A stretch of DNA of 64,000 nt, taken from assembly GCF_000378765.1 (NCBI RefSeq), contig NZ_KB905343.1:603218-667217 (forward strand), in the 5' to 3' direction. Under the pieces are notes generated by a model. It was not told where the DNA came from and ran no database searches. It saw nothing but the letters and a program-made list of their open reading frames with translations. Position 1 is the first letter of the stretch, and every line of letters begins with the position of its first letter. A program made the translations under genes and the position numbers. Source of the DNA: Psychroflexus tropicus DSM 15496. Lineage in GTDB: Bacteria; Bacteroidota; Bacteroidia; Flavobacteriales; Flavobacteriaceae. Shown here piece by piece: positions 37,621 through 46,484 of this stretch.

Positions 37621-38073
37621 TTATAGATTGGTTTGAAGTTCTTGACTATTTATTAAGTCAATATGTTTGTTCACATCCAAAAGCTGTTTAATAAAAGCAT
37701 TCTGCTGTGAAGGTGTGATGAAAACGCTATAGGAAGTTTGATATTTAAGCAGAAGACCACTCCTTGCCGCTGAAGATTTGAAATTTGGGAGCAGTTTTGT
37801 TTCTTTAGAAATACTGTGAATTCTGTGAATAGGTATGGTCTCGTTTATAAATAATCCTTTAACGATTAGAATGCCATTTTTAACCTTGTAATTCGTTTGT
37901 TTAGAACCTATAATTATCAATATACTAAAAGCAAAAAATGGGATAAATTGAATATACTCCATCGTATCGATTTCGCTTTTCATAAGGCTATATACTGGAA
38001 TAGTATTATATAAAACAAGTATAAGTAAAAGCAGTGCAAAATGATATGGATCTATTCTACTTTTGAATGTCAT
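37621..38073 (-). CDS. Membrane protein with bacterial PH domain
   Basis: 150 residues: two N-terminal hydrophobic helices (YHFALLLLILVLYNTIPV and FIPFFAFSILIII) followed by a bacterial PH-like domain with NGILIVKGLFINETIPIHRIHSI and YSVFITPSQQNAFIKQLL, the usual strand pattern in bPH_2 proteins. Likely an inner-membrane protein of unknown role. Confidence 0.75.
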   Translation of the reverse strand: MTFKSRIDPYHFALLLLILVLYNTIPVYSLMKSEIDTMEYIQFIPFFAFSILIIIGSKQTNYKVKNGILIVKGLFINETIPIHRIHSISKETKLLPNFKSSAARSGLLLKYQTSYSVFITPSQQNAFIKQLLDVNKHIDLINSQELQTNL

Positions 38074-38191
38074 GATTTGATTTAAAAGGGATTTAAAAGC
38101 TAACGCTTGAAAATATAAAAATTAATTTGAATTTATTTATTAGTGTGAGTAACTTTTAGGCTTATGAATAATTAATCCTGTTTAAAAAAAG

Positions 38192-38740
38192 TTAGTTTTC
38201 AATAACTTGAAATTTGATGGGTTTATAGTCTGGATCTACTGTTTCCATGTATTTCCAATAAAAGTCTCCTTCTTCAATTGAATTGATTTTTTCCCCCATC
38301 CAATTGATGATTCGATCCTTAAACTTCTGATTCTTTTTTGTTAGTAGATCCTGACCTTTGGTATTCAACACCATCATAGAAGCTTTAAACATCCGCTTTG
38401 ACTTATCTCCATAGGTTATGATGTTATAAGGTATCGAATCTGTAGAGAATAGTTTCACGTCTTTCCAAACCAGCATAGGAAGTTCTTTTTTTGAAGTCCG
38501 AATAACTTCATCCCATATGCCACGATTGATATACATAGCTTCGGCGGTCTTAAATGAGGCGTATTTATTTTCAAAATGAATTTCTGTAAACCTTAAGGTA
38601 TCCTTGTCAACAATTGATACATATATGGATTCTGATATATTATTAAATCTTGAACGGTTCGCTTGTTCTGAAAAAGATTGGCGAGTTGTATGACAGGCCA
38701 ATGCTATGAAAGCTAAAAACAGGAAGTAGAAGTGTTTCAT
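38192..38740 (-). CDS. Lipoprotein of unknown family (182 aa), intact paralog of the next gene
   Basis: Lipoprotein signal (LFLAFIALACHTTRQ, lipobox Cys near 16), then a domain with DKDTLRFTEIHFENKYASFKTAEAMY, LVWKDVKLFSTD and ITYGDKSKRMFKASMMVLNTKGQDLL. I do not recognise a family. The same landmarks occur in order in the broken gene 12 bases upstream (38752-39305), so the two are tandem paralogs. Outer-membrane or periplasmic location is inferred from the signal. Confidence 0.7.
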   Translation of the reverse strand: MKHFYFLFLAFIALACHTTRQSFSEQANRSRFNNISESIYVSIVDKDTLRFTEIHFENKYASFKTAEAMYINRGIWDEVIRTSKKELPMLVWKDVKLFSTDSIPYNIITYGDKSKRMFKASMMVLNTKGQDLLTKKNQKFKDRIINWMGEKINSIEEGDFYWKYMETVDPDYKPIKFQVIEN

Positions 38741-38751
38741 AATGAGTAGGG

Positions 38752-39305
38752 CTAAAATTTTAAATCAGGATTGCGTTGCTTCCAGTAGACCCGGTAAAAT
38801 TCATCATTTCGTTTAAATGCAACATATTTCATTAACTTCGAAAAGTGAAGTTTCACTTTTTGGTTAAGATTGGGATCGCCCAAAACATCTTCACCTTGGA
38901 AGAAAACCATACCAGACCCATACGTGATCCCGTAGTCTTCAACTCAATTGGTGACCACTGTATATCGGGTTGTGTCTCTATCGAAAAGCCTCAGGTCGTT
39001 CCATACCAAAAGGGGAGTCTGATAGTCTAAAAAGATCATTTTGTCCCACTTACCGTAAGTATTATACATGGCTTCTGAAAGCTTAAATGCTGTGTTGGTA
39101 CATTCAAATCGAATTTCGTTGATCAATAGGGTGTCATTTTCGTTGATCGATAAAAATTTATCATCTACAATTCTCCTGTAACCTTTTTTATGATTGGAGC
39201 GCCAGCACTCTCTTGGAGTACCATCGTGAAAATAGACAGTGTTTTTTCTATTGGTAGAACAGGACGCAATAAGGATCAAAGTGAAAATAAAAATAATGAT
39301 TTCAT
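38752..39305 (-). pseudogene. Broken paralog of the adjacent lipoprotein (in-frame stop and N-terminal frameshift)
   Basis: The frame from about 39279 to 38944 reads ILIASCSTNRKN... then ends at TGA (38944-38946). The same frame goes on open as VEDYGITYGSGMVFFQGEDVLG to KQRNPDLKF and a TAG at 38752-38754, matching the C-terminal part of the intact paralog (ITYGDKSKRMFKASMMVLNTKG). Upstream, ATG at 39305 gives MKSLFLFSL in another frame, exactly the missing half of the lipoprotein signal, so one base is lost near 39279. Two independent lesions support true decay. Confidence 0.8.
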
Positions 39306-39491
39306 AACAAAGATGGTTGAACCCTTAAAACTAATGAAATTCTTACTTGAACCGTTAAGTTTTTGGCTTATTGTTAGATAGTCCTTCAAAATTGGGTATT
39401 CTGTGATATTGCCGTGCATCAAAACTTTATCGTGTAGTGCAGAGTTTGAACACTAGACATAAGGCTTGATAATGTTATCCGATAGAACTAA

Positions 39492-40049
39492 TTAATCAAT
39501 CGGAATTGAGACTCCAATAGCGGCAGCTCCAAACGTCTGACTGATGTCTGGATGGTATAAATATTTAAAGGCTACATCCAGGTTTCGTTCTGGACCTAGA
39601 AGAACTCCAATAGAGAAAGGAATGTGGTAGTAAACCCCTGTTTTCTTAAAGTCGTAGGCAAAGGTCCTATTTTCAAAAGTCCCAGCAGATAATCCGATAC
39701 CAAATTCGAGGTAAGGGGCCAGCCAGGGAATTGGAGCAATAAGTCTTGCCTTTCCGCCAGTAAAAAAAGCAGAAGACTTGATTTCAAATCCAGATTGGGC
39801 AGGGGTTAGCTCATCTTCGTAAGTATCTGTGTAAATAAAACCGGCATAAGGCCTTAGTTCGAACCAACTTGAGGTTTTTAGAACATACTCACCTTCCATA
39901 TAAAAGCCTTGCCCTCTAACGTCTTCTGTATTGTTAGTGATAGTAATACCTAAACCTATGGAAGCTTGAATGTATTTCTCTTTTACAAATTGAGCCTGGC
40001 AGTTTGAACTCAAGACAAGGATGAACAGGGTGGATAAAGTAAATTTCAT
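39492..40049 (-). CDS. Small outer membrane beta-barrel protein
   Basis: 185 residues from the ATG at 40049: signal peptide (MKFTLSTLFILVLSSNCQAQ) then about 8 amphipathic beta strands with alternating aromatics (GFYMEGEYVLKTSSWFELRPYAGFIY, APYLEFGIGLSAGTF, VAFKYLYHPD) and a terminal strand AAIGVSIPID. An OmpW/OmpA-barrel-like porin fold is likely. The longer frame reaching 40079 runs into the terminator hairpin of the upstream gene, which supports the later start. Role unknown. Confidence 0.78.
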   Translation of the reverse strand: MKFTLSTLFILVLSSNCQAQFVKEKYIQASIGLGITITNNTEDVRGQGFYMEGEYVLKTSSWFELRPYAGFIYTDTYEDELTPAQSGFEIKSSAFFTGGKARLIAPIPWLAPYLEFGIGLSAGTFENRTFAYDFKKTGVYYHIPFSIGVLLGPERNLDVAFKYLYHPDISQTFGAAAIGVSIPID

Positions 40050-40069
40050 AGAAGCTAGTAGATATTGAA

Positions 40070-40093
40070 AAGCCGCCATAGGGATGGCGGCTT
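40070..40093 (-). terminator. Intrinsic terminator after the PEGA-like lipoprotein gene
   Basis: AAGCCGCCAT and ATGGCGGCTT pair perfectly around a 4-base loop and are followed on the minus strand by TTTC. It lies 20 bases beyond the stop of the lipoprotein gene at 40113. Confidence 0.85.
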
Positions 40094-40112
40094 CAAGATT
40101 TAAAAAAATAAT

Positions 40113-40613
40113 TTATTCAGAAATCAACTCTAAATTTTCTTTCCATTCTTCTGGAATCTCATTTAGAGCATATACTTTTAATTCTTTATCTACAGAAGAT
40201 GTCGAATTCTTAACTAGTGTTTCGTTAAGGAACTCTGTTTTTAGCTTGAACATCGCACCTGTAGCAGGATCTACAATCAACCAACCAATTAAGCCCCCAA
40301 AGACAATGTTACCAATATACCAGCCATCTAGTTTAAACTCGATAGGTACAGTTTTGGTCTGGTAACCCTCCTTCTCAAAAGTCGCCTGATAACTTGCTTT
40401 TGAAAAAAAACCAGCACTGGCATCTAAAACAATGGTCGCAGGGGTTTGTCCTTCAAAAATATCGATTCCCTTTTTGTCTGTAATCACAAGTCTGGCTTCA
40501 GAAGGCCCACTATTTATTGAAATAGGGTAACTACTTTTACTTACAATACTGGCACAGCTTGATGCTAGTAAAATAATTCCAGATAAGGCGATTAGTGTAA
40601 ATTTGTTTTTCAT
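40113..40613 (-). CDS. Lipoprotein with PEGA-like domain
   Basis: 166 residues: lipobox LLASSCAS (Cys near 20), then a PEGA-like beta domain (SGPSEARLVITDKKGIDIFEGQTPATIVLDASAGFF, KASYQATFEKEGYQTKTVPI) and a short hydrophobic, glycine-rich hairpin (NIVFGGLIGWLIVDPATGAMF). This layout is common in periplasmic lipoproteins of the phylum. Monocistronic with its own terminator. No enzymatic role expected. Confidence 0.75.
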   Translation of the reverse strand: MKNKFTLIALSGIILLASSCASIVSKSSYPISINSGPSEARLVITDKKGIDIFEGQTPATIVLDASAGFFSKASYQATFEKEGYQTKTVPIEFKLDGWYIGNIVFGGLIGWLIVDPATGAMFKLKTEFLNETLVKNSTSSVDKELKVYALNEIPEEWKENLELISE

Positions 40614-40708
40614 AGAGATAATTTAAATGTTTGTGCTTACTTCTTATTTTAAGTCTTTATTCAGCTTATTCAGACTATAAGGCTTTATATAGTTTTATTT
40701 ATTTGAAA

Positions 40709-41341
40709 TCAAGGTATGTTCACTTTCAAATTTAAAGATTCGTAGGTGTAAGTTCTGATCCCAATAAGTCCATATACAGTTTCACCATCAGGAATCACTG
40801 TATTGAATAAATCATAGGTTTCCAATTCAGTTTTAAACTGTTTATTAGCTGAAGAGGCCACAACCATGTTGGTGAGTGTGATGCCTGGTCCTAATATTAA
40901 ACCAATAGGGAAGGAGCTCGAGGTTTCTTCGACTCCATTGGAATTGGTTTCGTAGGTGTAAAAGTTTAAAGGCGTAAGCAAAAGGTATAATAAATAAGTT
41001 GCCGGGCTTTGTTTAAGCACGTTATAGACACTTTGGTTATCCATGACTGGAATTGGGTTTCCATTGTCATAGACCAACAGCAGGTCCTTTCCAAAAGTAA
41101 GTGGACTTCCAGAATTGTTGGTAATTTTTAAGGCCACCATTTTGACGCCTTTCTTATCACTTTTTTTAGCGTATTTCTTCCTTAAGCGTTCATATTTGTA
41201 TTCCAGTTTAACCTCATTTGATGTCGTTTCTCTGGAATTATAGTTAACGGATTCAGGATCAATAGTTTTGTAACTCGAGGCACAATTTGTAAGGCTGCAG
41301 ACTGCTATACATAGCAGAACGCACTTAATTATTTTCATCAA
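40709..41341 (-). CDS. Lipoprotein of unknown function (210 aa)
   Basis: Lipobox CSLTNCASS (Cys near 20), then a soluble domain with VKMVALKITNNSGSPLTFGKDLLLVYDNGNPIP, resembling an Ig-like strand pattern, a hydrophobic segment (SPATYLLYLLLTPLNFY), a glycine-rich PIGLILGPGITLTNMVVASSANKQFK and a closing beta part. Family not recognised. Upstream 41342-41680 holds no gene. Confidence 0.65.
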   Translation of the reverse strand: MMKIIKCVLLCIAVCSLTNCASSYKTIDPESVNYNSRETTSNEVKLEYKYERLRKKYAKKSDKKGVKMVALKITNNSGSPLTFGKDLLLVYDNGNPIPVMDNQSVYNVLKQSPATYLLYLLLTPLNFYTYETNSNGVEETSSSFPIGLILGPGITLTNMVVASSANKQFKTELETYDLFNTVIPDGETVYGLIGIRTYTYESLNLKVNIP

Positions 41342-41680
41342 TAGTTAGTTAAATTAGGCGACAAATAACGTTAATATTTTTAACTTTTAAAAGTTTAAAA
41401 AACCTTTTTTCTAAAAAAATTAACGAGCTTTAAGTGTCTGAAATGCGGATTTAAGCTGATGAAATATAAAAGCTTAAAAATCAGATATTTTATTAATTTC
41501 TCTGATTTTACTAATGATTTTAAAATGATAGGAGTGCTTTTGCACCACTTGGACTGCTGAATTTTACTCTATTGAATTATTCAACAAAATTGGTTAGAAA
41601 CAAAGTATTAGAATCGGTATGTCTGAATATTTCAAAATGCGAACTTAGGGCCTTTCAGAAAATAGGATTTTTTCAATAGC
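41342..41680. other. Gene-free AT-rich spacer
   Basis: 339 bases of AT-rich DNA upstream of a lipoprotein gene and downstream of a small membrane gene. I see no open frame with coding character, no long inverted repeat and no RNA gene. Confidence 0.5.
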
Positions 41681-41962
41681 TTAATGCCCAGCAAATGGAG
41701 ACCCAAATAGTCCAACTGCCAGTTCTGCCCAAATCAGAAAAAACATAAAACCAACACCTAAAAGAAAGACTAAGCGTTTCTTTAAACTCTTAAAGCGTCT
41801 TAAAATAAATTCAATAGTTAATCCCAAAATCAATAATAATGCCCCCATTACGATAAAATCTAAAAGCGTCCAGTGGACTTCATCACTTAGCTGCATCGCT
41901 ATAAAAGGAATTAATAACAGGATGGGGATAATCAAAAAATAGGAGTGACGTTTTAAGATCAT
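41681..41962 (-). CDS. Small integral membrane protein (93 aa)
   Basis: 93 residues with three hydrophobic helices (YFLIIPILLLIPFIA, LLDFIVMGALLLILGLTIEFI, RLVFLLGVGFMFFLIWAELAV) and a basic loop RRFKSLKKR. Resembles small membrane proteins found near DUF4199 genes in Bacteroidota. The DUF4199 gene ends 18 bases upstream, so the pair is probably co-transcribed. Function unknown. Confidence 0.7.
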   Translation of the reverse strand: MILKRHSYFLIIPILLLIPFIAMQLSDEVHWTLLDFIVMGALLLILGLTIEFILRRFKSLKKRLVFLLGVGFMFFLIWAELAVGLFGSPFAGH

Positions 41963-41980
41963 GAGCTGATGCTAATTTGG

Positions 41981-42460
41981 TTATTTTTTATTCTTGAGAA
42001 ATATGGAAACTATAGCAGTGGTCGCAAGACCCATCACAAACGCCCAGATGGTACTTGTAAGGATGTAGTTTTCCAGATTAAATTCCGCTTTTGCTTGTTC
42101 CACACTTTCGTAATACCCACTTTCTACAGAGTGAGTGATGATATTTGTAAAATAGTCTGGGGTGATGACTTCAGAAATGATATACTGAGATAACGGGCTA
42201 AATGCCGTAATGATAAGCGTTATGATAAGACCAGATTTGAACAGTTGTGAGTAGCTTGCACTTTCAGAATAGGCGCTTTTTCGTTTGTCTTTAAGTGCTA
42301 ACACGTAGATGACAATTGCTACAATCGCATAGAGCATGGTGATGTACTGATGGAGATCTATATATTCATCATGCAGACCTAGCAGCCTTTCCAGTAGCAT
42401 CCATAACAGCAGTGAAAGGATGAATATAAGCGCCCATTTAATTTCGACTTTCAATTTCAT
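41981..42460 (-). CDS. DUF4199 membrane protein
   Basis: 159 residues with four hydrophobic helices. The pattern matches DUF4199: KWALIFILSLLLWMLLERLLGLH, ALKDKRK, SYSQLFKSGLIITLIITAFSPLSQYI, an extracytoplasmic helical loop (TNIITHSVESGYYESVEQAKAEF), and a last helix STIWAFVMGLATTAIVSIFLKN. Common in Bacteroidota, function unknown. Confidence 0.85.
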   Translation of the reverse strand: MKLKVEIKWALIFILSLLLWMLLERLLGLHDEYIDLHQYITMLYAIVAIVIYVLALKDKRKSAYSESASYSQLFKSGLIITLIITAFSPLSQYIISEVITPDYFTNIITHSVESGYYESVEQAKAEFNLENYILTSTIWAFVMGLATTAIVSIFLKNKK

Positions 42461-42517
42461 CTTAATAGTTTAAATCTAATTTAATAAGTTATTAAGAAAT
42501 ATTAAGCGAAAACCGGA

Positions 42518-42883
42518 TTATAATTTATCCAGATCTGTTTTAGTGAAATCGTGTTGTTTGTTCCCTGTATTCAAGGTAGTCTTAGGCTCGAACATCAGTA
42601 CTTTGGCTTCACCTATACCAATAGGTTTATGGGTTGTGCCTTTGGGAATAATAACCATCTCGCCAGCCTTTAGATCCAGGGTTTTGTCTTTGAGTTCAAT
42701 TTTAATTTCACCTTCAATCACCAGAAATAATTCATCTTCTTCCTCGTGCTGATGATGAATAAATTCTCCTTTAAATTTTGCAATCTTAACCTGTTGATTA
42801 TTAAGTTCCCCAATAATCTTGGGAGACCAGGCTTCAGAAAAACAATCTAATTTTTCTTTCAAGTTAATGGTTTTAATAGCCAT
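42518..42883 (-). CDS. Cupin-domain protein
   Basis: 121 residues forming a single cupin barrel. Metal-binding motif 1 reads HHQHEEEDELFLVIEGE (two His and a Glu) and motif 2 is around GEMVIIPKGTTHKP (His). Cytoplasmic. Such one-domain cupins are often sugar isomerase-like or binding proteins; the ligand is unknown. The upstream neighbour is a gene remnant. Confidence 0.85.
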   Translation of the reverse strand: MAIKTINLKEKLDCFSEAWSPKIIGELNNQQVKIAKFKGEFIHHQHEEEDELFLVIEGEIKIELKDKTLDLKAGEMVIIPKGTTHKPIGIGEAKVLMFEPKTTLNTGNKQHDFTKTDLDKL

Positions 42884-42962
42884 GATTTGAGTTGTTTTGG
42901 TGTTAACTATCCATATTAAAACAGGTAAAACTTAAGCAGTAGTGATGTAGAGAAAAAAAAAT

Positions 42963-43121
42963 TTAGGGCTTTAAGTGTAATTCCAAGTTGGACATGCCAG
43001 GAGGGGCGTCTTCTCCTAAATTTAAACTGAGGATAAGCTTTTCTTTGGTAATGGATTGGACCTGGAATTTCACATTCCCACTTGCTTCAAGTTCTACGCT
43101 GTTGTTTTTTGTATCGCTATT
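42963..43121 (-). pseudogene. C-terminal remnant of a secreted-protein gene
   Basis: The minus strand carries a 52-codon open piece with no start codon: it begins just after an in-frame TAA (43122-43124) and reads SDTKNNSVELEASGNVKF, VQSITKEKLILSLNLGED, NLELHLKP and stops at 42963. It looks like the last beta strands of a lipocalin-like or similar periplasmic domain. No upstream part is found in any frame, so the gene has lost its 5' end. Confidence 0.5.
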
Positions 43122-43124
43122 TTA

Positions 43125-43847
43125 GGACGAGACAGTTTTGTAAATACGTTATTTCTTATTTGACTAAGCACAATACAAAGATAGCCTTATTTTGTTTTTT
43201 TATAGCGCTACAAAACTGTAATATCTGCTAAAAAACTTTGCTTTATTTTAATTAGCTCCAAGTTATCGATTTTATCTCATTTAACTTTTTACCAATTTTG
43301 ATTCTAAAGAATCCGTTACTTGAGTTGTTGGTCATTTTTGAAATAGGAAACAAAGTAACTGTTTATAAACCTTTAATTTTACAGGAAATTTTAATATATG
43401 AAGTGAAGAGAGGTTAAGTACAAACGTTTTTTCGTCCAGGATAGTATATGAAAAAGCTTAAATAGAACTATTAATGAGGTCATAATGTAGTTACGGTTAA
43501 AATTACCACTCAGTTGTGATTTCAGAAATCAAAAACGTATTGATATAGCTTCCTTCAAACATATCTCCAGTAAATTTTATTAATCTAGGTCACTTCTTTT
43601 TAAAAAAGGAACAATTAATTGATTTTGGATGCCTAGCCTTAGGCTATTTCGGTCTGACTTTAACAGACCTATTTTTCTTGTATAGGATTCTACCTGACTT
43701 ATAAAATGACACAAGTTTTCTCCGCTTTGAGGAGTAGTTGACCTGTTCAGGCTCAAATTTTGAAAATAACATCATTTGTTTAGGCCAGTTGTTATAATCA
43801 TTAAATTAATTTTAGTCTATAAACTGTTTAGAATAATGTGGTAGGTC
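43125..43847. other. Gene-free decayed stretch with hairpins
   Basis: About 720 AT-rich bases without a supportable gene. ACAGTTTTGTA (43132-43142) and TACAAAACTGT (43209-43219) are perfect 11-base inverted repeats bounding an 88-base segment, like a small MITE remnant. Further on, TAGCC-tta-GGCTA (43634-43646) is followed at once by GGTCTG-N7-CAGACC (43651-43669) and TATTTTTC, which together resemble a plus-strand terminator with no matching gene. Confidence 0.45.
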
Positions 43848-44123
43848 ATGAATCTAGACTATAAAGAAATGTATTTCGATTTAGGCAATGAATTGGCACA
43901 AATGTACAAGCATTTAGACTTTCAAAATCACTGCTACTGGCGTATTGCCCTGGACAATACCTTATCTGCCAAATGGAAAGATGTTATACCAGCTCCTGCT
44001 TATAAACATTTAACTGAAGAGCAATTTAGCCATTTGATTGGTTTACTTAAAAAATACAAAGTGGATAAGGAGTTACTGCTAAAGCACAATAGAAGATCAT
44101 TAGATATGAGAGGAAAAAAATAA
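43848..44123 (+). CDS. Small conserved Bacteroidota protein (91 aa)
   Basis: 91 residues, soluble and helical: YKEMYFDLGNELAQMY, then a conserved-looking HCYWRIALDNTLSAKWKDVI and a C-terminal KKYKVDKELLLKHNRRSLDMR. I recall close relatives in Bacteroidota, sometimes labelled acetyltransferase, but no acetyl-CoA motif is visible, so I would not use that name. Function unknown. Confidence 0.7.
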   Translation: MNLDYKEMYFDLGNELAQMYKHLDFQNHCYWRIALDNTLSAKWKDVIPAPAYKHLTEEQFSHLIGLLKKYKVDKELLLKHNRRSLDMRGKK

Positions 44124-44141
44124 GCTTAACCTAGAATTGCC

Positions 44142-44483
44142 TTGCTATTTAAAAAAGAAATTTATCTCAACCATGACGATTTAGAAGATTTCTACATTCC
44201 TGATGAAATCAAAGAAATGATGAAAAATTGGTATGTCATTACCAAATCACCTTACAGCGATTCGTTTTACTCGAGTGATCAGATCGACTGGTGCTTTAAG
44301 CCAGAAGGAAGCTATAGAGTTTCAGACCATTGGAATTTTACAAGAAAAACAGGTAGAATTCATTGTGTGACCAATAAAGAAGTTATCGATAATGAAGAGG
44401 TGTGCATTGCCAGATATGAAGATGGAATCTACAGAGTGATCGCCTGCTATAAAAAACCAATTGAAACTAAGCGTCAAAGATAA
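44142..44483 (+). CDS. Hypothetical protein (113 aa), TTG start
   Basis: 113 residues beginning at TTG 44142; the first ATG (26th codon) would remove a quarter of the protein. Contains YYSSDQIDWCFKPEG-like and DHWNFTRKTGRIHCVTNKEV segments, an all-beta character without signal peptide. No family recognised. It follows the previous gene by 18 bases on the same strand and may be co-transcribed. Confidence 0.6.
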   Translation: MLFKKEIYLNHDDLEDFYIPDEIKEMMKNWYVITKSPYSDSFYSSDQIDWCFKPEGSYRVSDHWNFTRKTGRIHCVTNKEVIDNEEVCIARYEDGIYRVIACYKKPIETKRQR

Positions 44484-44571
44484 ATATACCACAAGTGTAA
44501 ACTGTGAAACCGAAATGGCTTCGATAAGGCTAAATCTATTAAAGTACAAAAAGTATCACAAAGCTTTCCTA

Positions 44572-44622
44572 AAACCTCAAAATCGTGAGTAGCTTTGGAA
44601 TGATCCTCTTATTTTGAGGTTT
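44572..44622. terminator. Inverted repeat, probable terminator before a small membrane gene
   Basis: AAACCTCAAAAT and ATTTTGAGGTTT are perfect 12-base arms with a 27-base loop. They lie after the gene ending at 44483 and before the start at 44644. The upstream in-frame ATG at 44614 falls inside the hairpin, which favours the later start. A 27-base loop is long for an intrinsic terminator. Confidence 0.5.
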
Positions 44623-44643
44623 AATAATTATAACATTAAAATC

Positions 44644-44850
44644 ATGGAGTTTAACACGAAGATTAAAGAAGAATTGGAAGGAAGAATTAAAGGAGTAGAG
44701 GATTTCATTGCAGAACATGGCGTGGGTTCCAAACAACTGAGTAAAGCTAAAAAAGTACAGCGTGATGGAAATATCGCTCTATTTTTAGGCGGCTTAATTA
44801 CCGCTGCAGGGATTGCGATTTGGGTTATGAGCCGAAATAAAGACGATTAA
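44644..44850 (+). CDS. Small single-pass membrane protein (68 aa)
   Basis: 68 residues: an N-terminal amphipathic helix (EELEGRIKGVEDFIAEHG), a basic stretch (KQLSKAKKVQRDGN) and one glycine-rich transmembrane helix (IALFLGGLITAAGIAIWVM) followed by a short charged tail. Start chosen at MEFNTKIKEEL. Function unknown. Confidence 0.6.
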   Translation: MEFNTKIKEELEGRIKGVEDFIAEHGVGSKQLSKAKKVQRDGNIALFLGGLITAAGIAIWVMSRNKDD

Positions 44851-44925
44851 TTAAGACTTGTCCAAAGTACAAGTGCAAGTGCAAACACTTCAATACTTGT
44901 GACATCTACATTTAATTTCTAATAC

Positions 44926-45660
44926 ATGTGCGCCCATACCTCCCAAATCCAAAAGGTAGAACAGTTTGAAGAGCAATATAATGTAAAACTAAGTGATGAA
45001 AGTTCGCGAGAACTCTTCAATCAGCCTAGTTATCACATCATAGGCTTTACCCACGCGCAGATGTTGATCATCCCTCAAGAGAAACCCAGCGTTTTGGCAG
45101 CAGCTACCTGGGGCATAGCGCCAGAAAACAAAAAAGTAGGAGAGCTAAAGGACTATTACAAAGAAGCGGCGAAGTTTGGTGGAGGTATTAATGCCAGAGC
45201 TGAAAAAGCCTTTGATCATTTTCTTTACAAACAATCCATTTATACCAAACGCTGTATCATCCCAGTGTCTGCGTTTTTCGAGCCTCACGATCATGAGGGC
45301 AGCAAATACCCCTTTGTGTTTAAGTCTAAAGACAATAATTCTCTATCCCTAGCGGGGATTTATACCCGCATAGAGAATAAAGTCACCTTTGCCATTCTGA
45401 CTCAGGAAGCCTCACCCTTATTCGCCAGAATCCACAATAAAAAGAACCGCCAGCCTCTTATTTTAGATGAGGAACAAGTTAGTGAATGGCTAAAAGATGA
45501 TCTGAATGAAAGCCAGATTAAAACACTACTCCAAACCCACTTCGATGAGAATCAACTGAAGTATTATCCAGTCAGTAGTGATTTATTTAGTCCGAAAGTC
45601 AACTCAAACGTAGATGGTATTTTGGATAGGGTAGAGTATGAGGAGCTACCAGAATTATGA
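44926..45660 (+). CDS. SRAP/HMCES-family abasic-site-binding protein (YedK-like)
   Basis: 244 residues of the SOS-response-associated peptidase family. The catalytic Cys2 is exposed after Met1 removal (MCAHTS). The conserved EP/EW element appears as IPVSAFFEPHDHEG, and the HxR-type active-site element as ARIHNKKNRQPLIL (His). The family forms a thiazolidine crosslink to abasic sites in single-stranded DNA, protecting them during replication. The sequence is divergent from MCGR-type members but keeps the key residues. Confidence 0.85.
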   Translation: MCAHTSQIQKVEQFEEQYNVKLSDESSRELFNQPSYHIIGFTHAQMLIIPQEKPSVLAAATWGIAPENKKVGELKDYYKEAAKFGGGINARAEKAFDHFLYKQSIYTKRCIIPVSAFFEPHDHEGSKYPFVFKSKDNNSLSLAGIYTRIENKVTFAILTQEASPLFARIHNKKNRQPLILDEEQVSEWLKDDLNESQIKTLLQTHFDENQLKYYPVSSDLFSPKVNSNVDGILDRVEYEELPEL

Positions 45661-45767
45661 GTAAAGATTAAAGGGTGTAAGTATTTTGATCTTTGTAAGA
45701 GTCGTTGCCAAATTGTAGGAAAAAAAAGGATAATCCAACGATTTTGAGCTGCAAACTTATATGGAGT

Positions 45768-46345
45768 TTAATTAAATTTTACAATTCCACCCCTGGTGTT
45801 AATTTTGCTTTCATCGTCAAGGACTGCCTCGATTTCATAAATTATATGGTTAGGTATACCTGAAAGGTCAGAAAATTCAATCTGGAAGTCACTAAGCCTG
45901 CCATTGGATTCTGATAATATTTCAGAAATAGATTGTTGTGAGTCTACAATAACAATTTGATTAGTGACATCAATTCGTTCATTATTATTATCAATATCAA
46001 TAAGCTCAACTTTTATGGTTTCTATTTTATTGGTATCGATAAACACTTGATCTTCACAGGGAACTACGGCAGCTTGCACAAATTCAGGACGTTCGTTTTT
46101 TCTATGGTTTACCTCATTTGAAGCAATATTTTCTTCTGTTATGATTTCAACTCCAATAATAAAGTCTTCCTTTTGAATTGTAGATTGTCCGTCATACTCT
46201 ATTATACTGAACCCTGAGAAACCAAAACTCTTGATTCTAAGTCATTAATACTAATTAAAAAAGTAGTTTCATCACAACACGAGGTAATCGAAGGTAAAAT
46301 TAGGAAAGCAACCAGTAGTTTTAAGGCCTTAAATTTCATTTTCAT
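45768..46345 (-). pseudogene. Frameshifted lipoprotein gene
   Basis: An ATG at 46345 gives a clear lipoprotein signal (MKMKFKALKLLVAFLILPSITSCCD) and stops after SQGSV near 46205. The next frame is open from a stop near 46245 through IEYDGQSTIQKEDFIIGVEI to QAAVVPCEDQ and on to KFN at 45768. Together they would make about 190 residues of a periplasmic beta-rich lipoprotein. The shift lies between about 46205 and 46245. Either a real lesion or a sequence error. Confidence 0.7.
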
Positions 46346-46484
46346 GCGTAACAACCCTTTAAATTTAGACTGAATTCTATCTTGAAGTGTGTCTAAAAGG
46401 TTAAATCATTTTCAATTTGAAAAAGATTTAACTTTCGCTCTCACTCTGGATTTAGTATCTTTAAATAAATATAAATTTTCAATT

